NCBI GenBank assembly: GCA_964019135.1
Contig: OZ025260.1
Location: 26,778,254 to 26,842,253 of the forward strand
Reading direction: 5' to 3'
DNA: 64,000 nt
Source: Arenicola marina
Taxonomy: Eukaryota; Annelida; Polychaeta; Arenicolidae
Of this stretch, positions 58,401-64,000 are shown in pieces. The stretch's first letter is position 1. Each line of letters begins with the position of its first letter. Both the position numbers and the translations under genes were made by a program. A model generated the notes under the pieces. That model was given only the letters and a program-made list of their open reading frames with translations, did not search any database and was not told where the DNA came from.

Positions 58401-61400
58401 TTCTGGAAGCTCAATGTGTCACTTCTGCGAGATAAAGAATATGTGAACTGTATGAAGAAGGTTATAAAAGAAAACATTGAGCGTTACATACTCGAGGGAG
58501 AAGATATAAATGACCCGGAGGCGAAATTTGTGGTCAACGATGCACTATTCTTTAATGTACTGAAGACGGAGATAAGAGGGAAAAGTATATCTTTTGCGTC
58601 ATACAAAAAACGACAAGCACAGAAAGTGGAGATAGACTTAGAAAAGGAAATACAAGAACTTGAGAAAGAGGTAGACAGTGCAAATGTGTTAACTGATAGA
58701 GAGAAGCTACAGGAAAAAAGAGACCTGCTGAATGTACTTAGAGGTGAAAAAACAAAAGGTGCAATGGTGAGAGCCAAAGTGCGAATCTATGAAGAGGGTG
58801 AGAAGCCCAGTAAATTTTTCTGCGGGTTAGAAAAACGAAATTATGTGAGTAAACTAATAACGAAAATCGTGTCAAACGGTGAAGAAATTACAGGTGGACC
58901 GGCTATTTTGAGAGAACAAACATTATTCTATAGAAACTTATACACGTCAGTAAACAAAAGTGGCGAATCGATTGGTGCCTTCTTAGCAAGAGATGTTGTC
59001 AAGCCGCTAAGTGACGAGAGTCAAGAATACTGTGACAGTACTATAACTGTTAACGAAGTTAAACAGGTGTTAAGAAATATGAAGAATGAAAAGTCGCCAG
59101 GGTCAGACGGCTTCCCTGCTGAATTTTACAAATTTTTTTGGCAAGATATAGGCCACTTTTTGTTAAGAAGCCTGCAACACGGCATTACGCATGGAAAACT
59201 CTCAGTAACTCAGCGTCAAGGTATTATCACCTGTTTACCTAAGCCGGGACAACCAAGAGAGTTGTTGAAGAACTGGAGGCCTATTTCCTTAATAAACGCC
59301 GACTATAAGGTGTTATCCGGAGTTCTGGCAAATCGGTTAAAAAAGGTGCTCGCAGATATTATCCATACGGAACAAAAAGGGTTTCTTAAGGGTCGTTTCA
59401 TCGGAGAGCACACTAGACTGGTCTATGACGTTATCGACTACCTGAATAAGAATAACAAGCCAGGACTACTACTATTAATAGATTTCGAAAAAGCTTTTGA
59501 TACCGTAGAATGGAGCTATATCATAAAGACTATGAAGGCGTATAACATCGGAGATCGATTTGTGGAATATTTCAAAACCTTATATTGTGAAGCAGAAAGT
59601 TGCGTTATAAATAATGGACATTTGTCTCCCTTCTTCAAACTGGGCCGCGGTTGTCGCCAAGGTGACCCCCTTTCGCCATATTTGTTTATCCTTGCAGTAG
59701 AGCCACTAGCGGAAACGATACGACAAAACCCCGATATACATGGTATAGAAATTGGGTCAATCTCTGTTCTCCTTGGTCAATATGCAGATGACACCTTTCT
59801 GTTAATGAAACAGGACGAAAAGTCACTGGCTGCTGCGCTAAAAACGTTTAGGTTATTCTATCTGTGTTCAGGACTCAGAATAAATCTAGACAAAACGCAG
59901 GCGGTGTGGTTGGGTAGCATGCGAAACTCAGATAATTGTTTATGCCCAGAATACCCTATAAAATGGGTAAAGGAATTTAAACTATTGGGAATTCAATTCG
60001 GGGCGGAAACGACAAACCTGCTGGAAAATAACATCGACGAAAAACTTCACGCTATAACCAGAACATTAACATTCTATAAATCAAAGAGACTTTCTATCAT
60101 GGGAAAAGCTGCAGTGGTTGAAAGCCTGGTTGTGCCTAAATTAATTCATGTACTGTCAGTGATTCCGGCCAAGACTACCTTTCTTGACAAGATTCAAAAG
60201 TCAATAAACAATTTCATTTGGGATGGAAAGAGAGCTAAGGTATCCCACTCACAACTGGTGCAAAGATATGAAAATGGGGGTATACAACTTACAGACGTCA
60301 AGACACTGAGCGAAGCGCTACAGGTGACATGGATTAAAAGACTTGAATCCTCTGAAGGAAATTGGCAGCGTTTAGCCAAGTATCTGTTGGGTATGGAGAA
60401 TGATATTCTGCTATGGAGTTTAGATCCAAAGTCAGTGACCACACTGGCTAGAGGTATAAATAATGTATTTTGGAGAAACGTGTTGTTAGTGTGGCAAAAA
60501 TACCGAACCGCCGTAGACCCCACGGATATGTGGTTCAAATATACTTTCTGGAATTCAAGTTATGTTACAAATAAGAATGTACTTACTTATAAAAAGCCAC
60601 TGGTTAGAAAAGATTGCGTTTTGGTAATGGATCTACTGGATGAAAATGGGGCTCCGTTAACGTTTGAGGCATTTGTATCAAAGTATAATGTATCTATGAA
60701 TGTGCTCGATTTCCTCTCACTTAGATATCAAGTGTGTGAACGATGGCGCGAGGTCGGGCTTGGTATACTGCAAATACCTTCCCGCAAAACGGACGAACTT
60801 CTTGTAGAAATTCTCGAGACCTCACATTGTTGCAATTTTGTCTACTGGACCCTCATAAGCGTTGCAAAGTCGGTTCAGCAAAGACTACGCAAATGGGAGG
60901 AATCACTAGCCAAAAGTTTGGATAAGTTGGAATGGAAAAATATATATCAAATAGCCTTTCGAACTACTCTTGACAGTCGCATTAGAAGCTTCAATATAAA
61001 CTACTGCAGCGTGTACTACCTACAAATAAATTCTTAAAGTTATGTAACATTGTGCCATGTGACCTTTGCACCTTCTGTAAAGAACAAATAGAGACTGTCG
61101 AACATTTGTTTTGGGACTGCCATATGGTACAAGCATTTTGGCAAAGTCTACAAAATCGCTTAAGTTTATACATCGACATGAGTCCGTTTTTAAATAAGAT
61201 AAATGTTTTCCTAGGTAGTTACGAAGAGCACAATGGGCTTATAAATCATATCTACCTTATCGCCAAACATTGTATTTTTATCTCTAAATGTAAAAGCAGC
61301 CTACCGTCAGTTGAAATGTTTATGAACAGGTTAAAAGCAGTATAGGTGATAGAAAACGAGATAGAAAAGAGAAAATTAGAGCCGACGAGTGATCAATTTA

Positions 61401-61441
61401 TGAGCAAATGGGGCAACTTAAGAAAAATGCTACTTAAATGA
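58401..61441 (+). pseudogene. LINE 3 ORF2 (nearly intact from after the endonuclease, one frameshift, one stop)
   Basis: The frame is open from the first base after the target duplication (FWKLN), so the GTG at 58416 is no start; the endonuclease domain was lost by 5' truncation. Seen in order: a charged coiled-coil-like stretch (codons 70-110), SKFFCGLEKRN, KSPGSDGFPAEFY, NWRPISLIN, EQKGFLKGR, LLIDFEKAFD, GCRQGDPLSPY, the catalytic YADD (59781-59792), LLGIQF and a thumb. About 870 codons in, a single-base loss near 60991 shifts the frame and gives a stop at 61037; the other frame carries LQRVLPTNKFL and the zinc motif CTFC...H...C to 61345, where TAG replaces the TAT of the second copy. The original stop is at 61439-61441. 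It acts, when whole, as the reverse transcriptase of an L1/Tx1-type element. Confidence 0.92.
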
Positions 61442-61551
61442 TGAAATGGATGTGTAAACTTGCTTAACGTGCTTTTGTCACTATTATGTATGCCGTATAC
61501 ACCATTGTAATGTTTCATTGGGTTAAATCCGAAAAAAAAAAAAAAAAAAAA

Positions 61552-61957
61552 GGAATGCGGTTTTTTCGATGTCTTTCTCCTCCATCGGGATCTGATTAAA
61601 ACCATGGGCCAGATCCAAGCTGCAGAAGTATTTCGCCCCTTTCAGCGCATCTAGAGCTTCATCAATTCTTGGAAGAGGATACGCGTCGTTGTGAGTTTTG
61701 GCGTTCAACGCACGATAATCCACACACAATCGGAGCTTGCCATCTTGCTTACGTACCGAAACCACTGGGGACGCGAACGGGCTGCTCGATTCGCAGATGA
61801 TACCTTGTTCCAGAGACTTTTGCAGATATTCCCTGACTTCACCCCATTGGTGGGGAGGCACTCGTCTGTGGGGAACCTTCACTGGGATAGGATCGGTCAC
61901 AGTGATGCTGTGCTTGATTAGGTTGCAGTCACCGATGTCACTGTCGGACGTAGACAT
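61552..61957 (-). pseudogene. Ty3/gypsy pol fragment (N-terminal reverse transcriptase)
   Basis: The minus strand encodes about 135 codons of a gypsy polyprotein. Recognisable are the VPPHQWGEVREYLQ linker, the SPFASPVVSVRKQDGKLR strand, LCVDYRALN, YPLPRIDEAL and the SLDLAHGFNQIPM segment, then IEKTAF at the break. The catalytic YxDD lies further on and is missing. The frame is uninterrupted, so the piece is young. It is antisense to the surrounding LINE and its left end abuts the LINE poly(A) run exactly. Confidence 0.92.
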
Positions 61958-62240
61958 TTATCTCTAAATGTAAAAGCAGCCTACCGTCAGTTGAAATGTT
62001 TATGAACAGGTTAAAAGCAGTATATGTGATAGAAAACGAGATAGAAAAGAGAAAATTAGAGCCGACGAGTGATCAATTTATGAGCAAATGGGGCAACTTA
62101 AGAAAAATGCTACTTAAATGATGAAATGGATGTGTAAACTTGCTTAACGTGCTTTTGTCACTATTATGTATGCCGTATACACCATTGTAATGTTTCATTG
62201 GGCTAAATAAAAAAAAAAAAAAAAAAAAATTTACTTCCGT

Positions 62241-62430
62241 GAAAAATCTGCAAGCATGGCTGACTGTCTGGAAGACAGCCATGTATTACAGAATCCATCA
62301 GTACTATTGTCGCCCCAGTGGGTCACTGTAAGTTATGGTAATATTTATTAGACAAGGGGGTGGATTTGTTAGAGATCAATAGATGAAGGTCCCTGCAAGC
62401 AGGGACGGTAAGTTTAAAAGATGTGTTTGA
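62241..62430 (+). repeat. Diverged tail of block Z after LINE 3
   Basis: The phrases GAAGACAGCCATGTATTACAG and TAATATTTATTAGACAAGG match block Z at 57800-57840 and 20041-20225. This copy is more diverged and deleted than the others, and nothing similar to T or U follows closely. Confidence 0.6.
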
Positions 62431-64000
62431 ATAGTTGCACTTTCGTCGCACAGTTATGTGTATTATATTCACCTTCAATTGTATGTTGTTTTCTTAGGTT
62501 CACGTTGATCAATTATGGACCAGTTTTGAAACAATTACCAGATTTTTGAAGGGTCAAATTGGCCGCTAGGTGGGGCCACGGTGATCCCGCGTACTACCTT
62601 AACTAACAAGCTCAAGTGTTGTTCAAAGACTTGTGTAGCATGGTCGGGATCCTATATTAGGTTACGGCACGTTATATTTCGGTGCCATTTGGCGCCAGTG
62701 AACCTGCTGACAAGAACATTTCAGTGAGGCTTATTACTCCGGCGATATATAAATGACATGGAAACATATAGTTGCTTACCATGTGTACAACCACGCTATA
62801 GTCGTGGACGGTTTCCAAACGATGGCAGGATTCGGCCGGAGCGTAATGTCACATCCTTCATTGGCGTTTGTAGATACATTTCGATCAACTTCAATTTTTG
62901 CATCTGCCATGTTCGTCATATTCCATCAGTCTGTAACGACCCATTTTATGTTGCTTTGATCTCACAACCAAAACCATCGTATGGATTTGCATTAAGGATC
63001 TGTCCACCCCGATCTCTAACCGATATCTAGAGCTATTTCTCTGTTTGAGGCGTTTCTTCAGACATTATTATCATAATGCTCAATACAGATGCCGGTATAT
63101 TTAGAGGCACAATTGACATTTGATTGCTGTTTGTACCCATCCCGAGACTGGCGGGTGTAGCTGTATACACCCAGTGGGTCATCAAACCGCCAGGGACCGG
63201 CGGGAAGTGGCATAACCCATCACTGGTGTGCTGCTCCCATTGTAGACAAACTTCGCCAAGCCGTGGATTGCAGACCGCCGGTCGCTTGGCGGGGCTCAAC
63301 GACATAAAAACGTAATAGACCCCCCGAAGCTTTTAGCGCAATTTGGTGTACTTTTGAATGTCTTTTTTCCTAAATGGATATTTGTGTCGGAGTAAGACGT
63401 CTGTGACTGGATCCCAGTTGGTCGTCAACAGCTTGTGTCGGGGCGGATGGCTATGGCAGATATTAGGCTGTAAGCTAATGTACGACATTCGCCTTGTAAA
63501 GCGTTTTGTTGGAGAATAAGGCATCCGCGCAACTCTTATGCCTCACATACTTAAAATTTTCAGCCACCGCTCACTGGCCTCTCCACTGCTGTTGGTCCCT
63601 CCCTCTCTCAGTTTTTGACTCTCTTCTTCCCCATGTAGTCTTCTTTTGACTCGCTAAGCCTTTTCTCCCTTGTGGCGCCTACCTCGCTCATCACTCCTTC
63701 TTCTTTTACGGTCCTCTTTACCTCTATATGCACTGCCCCACCCCCTTTCTCACCGTCTCTCTCCCTATCTGAGGAGCTTTATCAATCATTATTTTAACTC
63801 TCTCTAACGACCACCAGGCGGTTAGCGCAGTGATTGATTAAAACCCCAGTTGAGGGTAAGGTGGATCCCTGCACGGGTTTTACAATGCCATAGGTGGCAG
63901 ACACTCGCTCTCCACATATCATCATGGGTCTCCAGCTCCGGATGTCTGCGGCTCGCATATACCCACCGCCCTGCCGGTGAGACAGGTCTTTTTACGGTGC
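62431..64000. other. Flanking sequence, no gene recognised
   Basis: A TATA-like GATATATAAATG follows a CTCCGGC phrase at 62738-62755, faintly like the U module, and a 90-codon frame follows it at 62758, but no shared ORF was seen. The part 63560-63790 is pyrimidine-rich. At 63815-63840 GGCGGTTAGCGCAGTGATT resembles a polymerase III A box, with no convincing B box. Confidence 0.4.

Larger units (their letters stand above)
58388..62240 (+). mobile_element. LINE 3 composite: LINE, poly(A), antisense gypsy piece, LINE 3' end, poly(A)
   Basis: One 13-base target duplication, AATTTACTTCCGT, brackets the whole composite (58388-58400 and 62228-62240). Inside are a 5'-truncated LINE (58401-61531), a poly(A) run (61532-61551), an antisense Ty3/gypsy fragment (61552-61956), a second copy of the last 250 bases of the same LINE (61957-62207) and a second poly(A) (about 62208-62229). 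The two LINE 3' ends differ at only a few bases, among them TAG against TAT, and at the join to poly(A). No target duplication flanks the first poly(A) or the gypsy piece by itself. Confidence 0.9.
43306..62400 (+). repeat. Giant tandem repeat, unit 3 (partial, loaded with LINEs)
   Basis: Blocks: P 43306-47070, S 47071-47474, T-U 47475-48190, V 48190-49920, W 49920-50830, X 50830-54010 split by a LINE, Y 54010-57050 split by a LINE, Z 57050-58400 and 62241-62400 split by a composite LINE. The second T-U-V-W run is not seen before similarity fades at about 62400. P is long as in unit 1, showing that the short P of unit 2 is a deletion. Confidence 0.85.

Overview
This is nuclear DNA of a multicellular eukaryote, most likely an invertebrate animal. 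The signs are LINE, SINE and gypsy retroelements, cut-and-paste transposons with inverted ends, and one spliced-type exon with a signal peptide and a GT donor. CpG dinucleotides are common, which argues against a methylated vertebrate genome. The species cannot be told from the sequence; a marine invertebrate such as a lancelet or mollusc is a guess. There are no bacterial operons, rRNA genes, intact tRNA genes or CRISPR arrays.

Positions 1-9510 are mostly single-copy and GC-rich to the right of 2.5 kb. The only host gene piece I can support is a first coding exon on the minus strand (2418-2535). It encodes a signal peptide, ends in a phase-1 splice donor, and has a TATA box upstream. The rest is CpG-rich flank, simple repeats, a tRNA-derived SINE, a 14-bp tandem repeat resembling YY1 sites, and a possible hAT transposon end.

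Positions 9511 to about 62400 are a tandem array of one very large unit, present almost three times. I name its blocks P-S-T-U-V-W-X-Y-Z-T-U-V-W; the T-U-V-W run occurs twice per unit. Units start at 9511, 30704 and 43306. The unit without large insertions is 12.6 kb, or about 14.4 kb in unit 1 after removing its transposon. Copies differ by substitutions (often around a tenth of positions by eye) and many small indels. Within each unit, diverged inverted arms bracket a segment of about 4.5 kb (S to W). Block U carries an E-box, a CRE and a TATA box ahead of a short ORF, and block W carries a short minus-strand ORF open in most copies. No ORF in the array shows convincing protein-level constraint.

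The array is a target for insertions, and the other copies give the empty sites. These are a 6.8-kb transposon with perfect 22-bp ends (22684-29498) carrying a decayed PIF1-like helicase fragment inside a foldback; a 958-bp element with TATA target duplications (18956-19913); a poly(A) retroposon (45212-45685); and three 5'-truncated L1/Tx1-like LINEs (51210-53475 minus, 54028-56143 plus, 58401-62229 plus). The last LINE is a composite: LINE, poly(A), antisense gypsy fragment, second LINE 3' end, poly(A), all inside one 13-bp target duplication.

Positions 62400-64000 lie past the recognisable array and hold no gene that I recognise. The functional reading is that nothing here works as a pathway; the window records how a long tandem repeat grew and was invaded.
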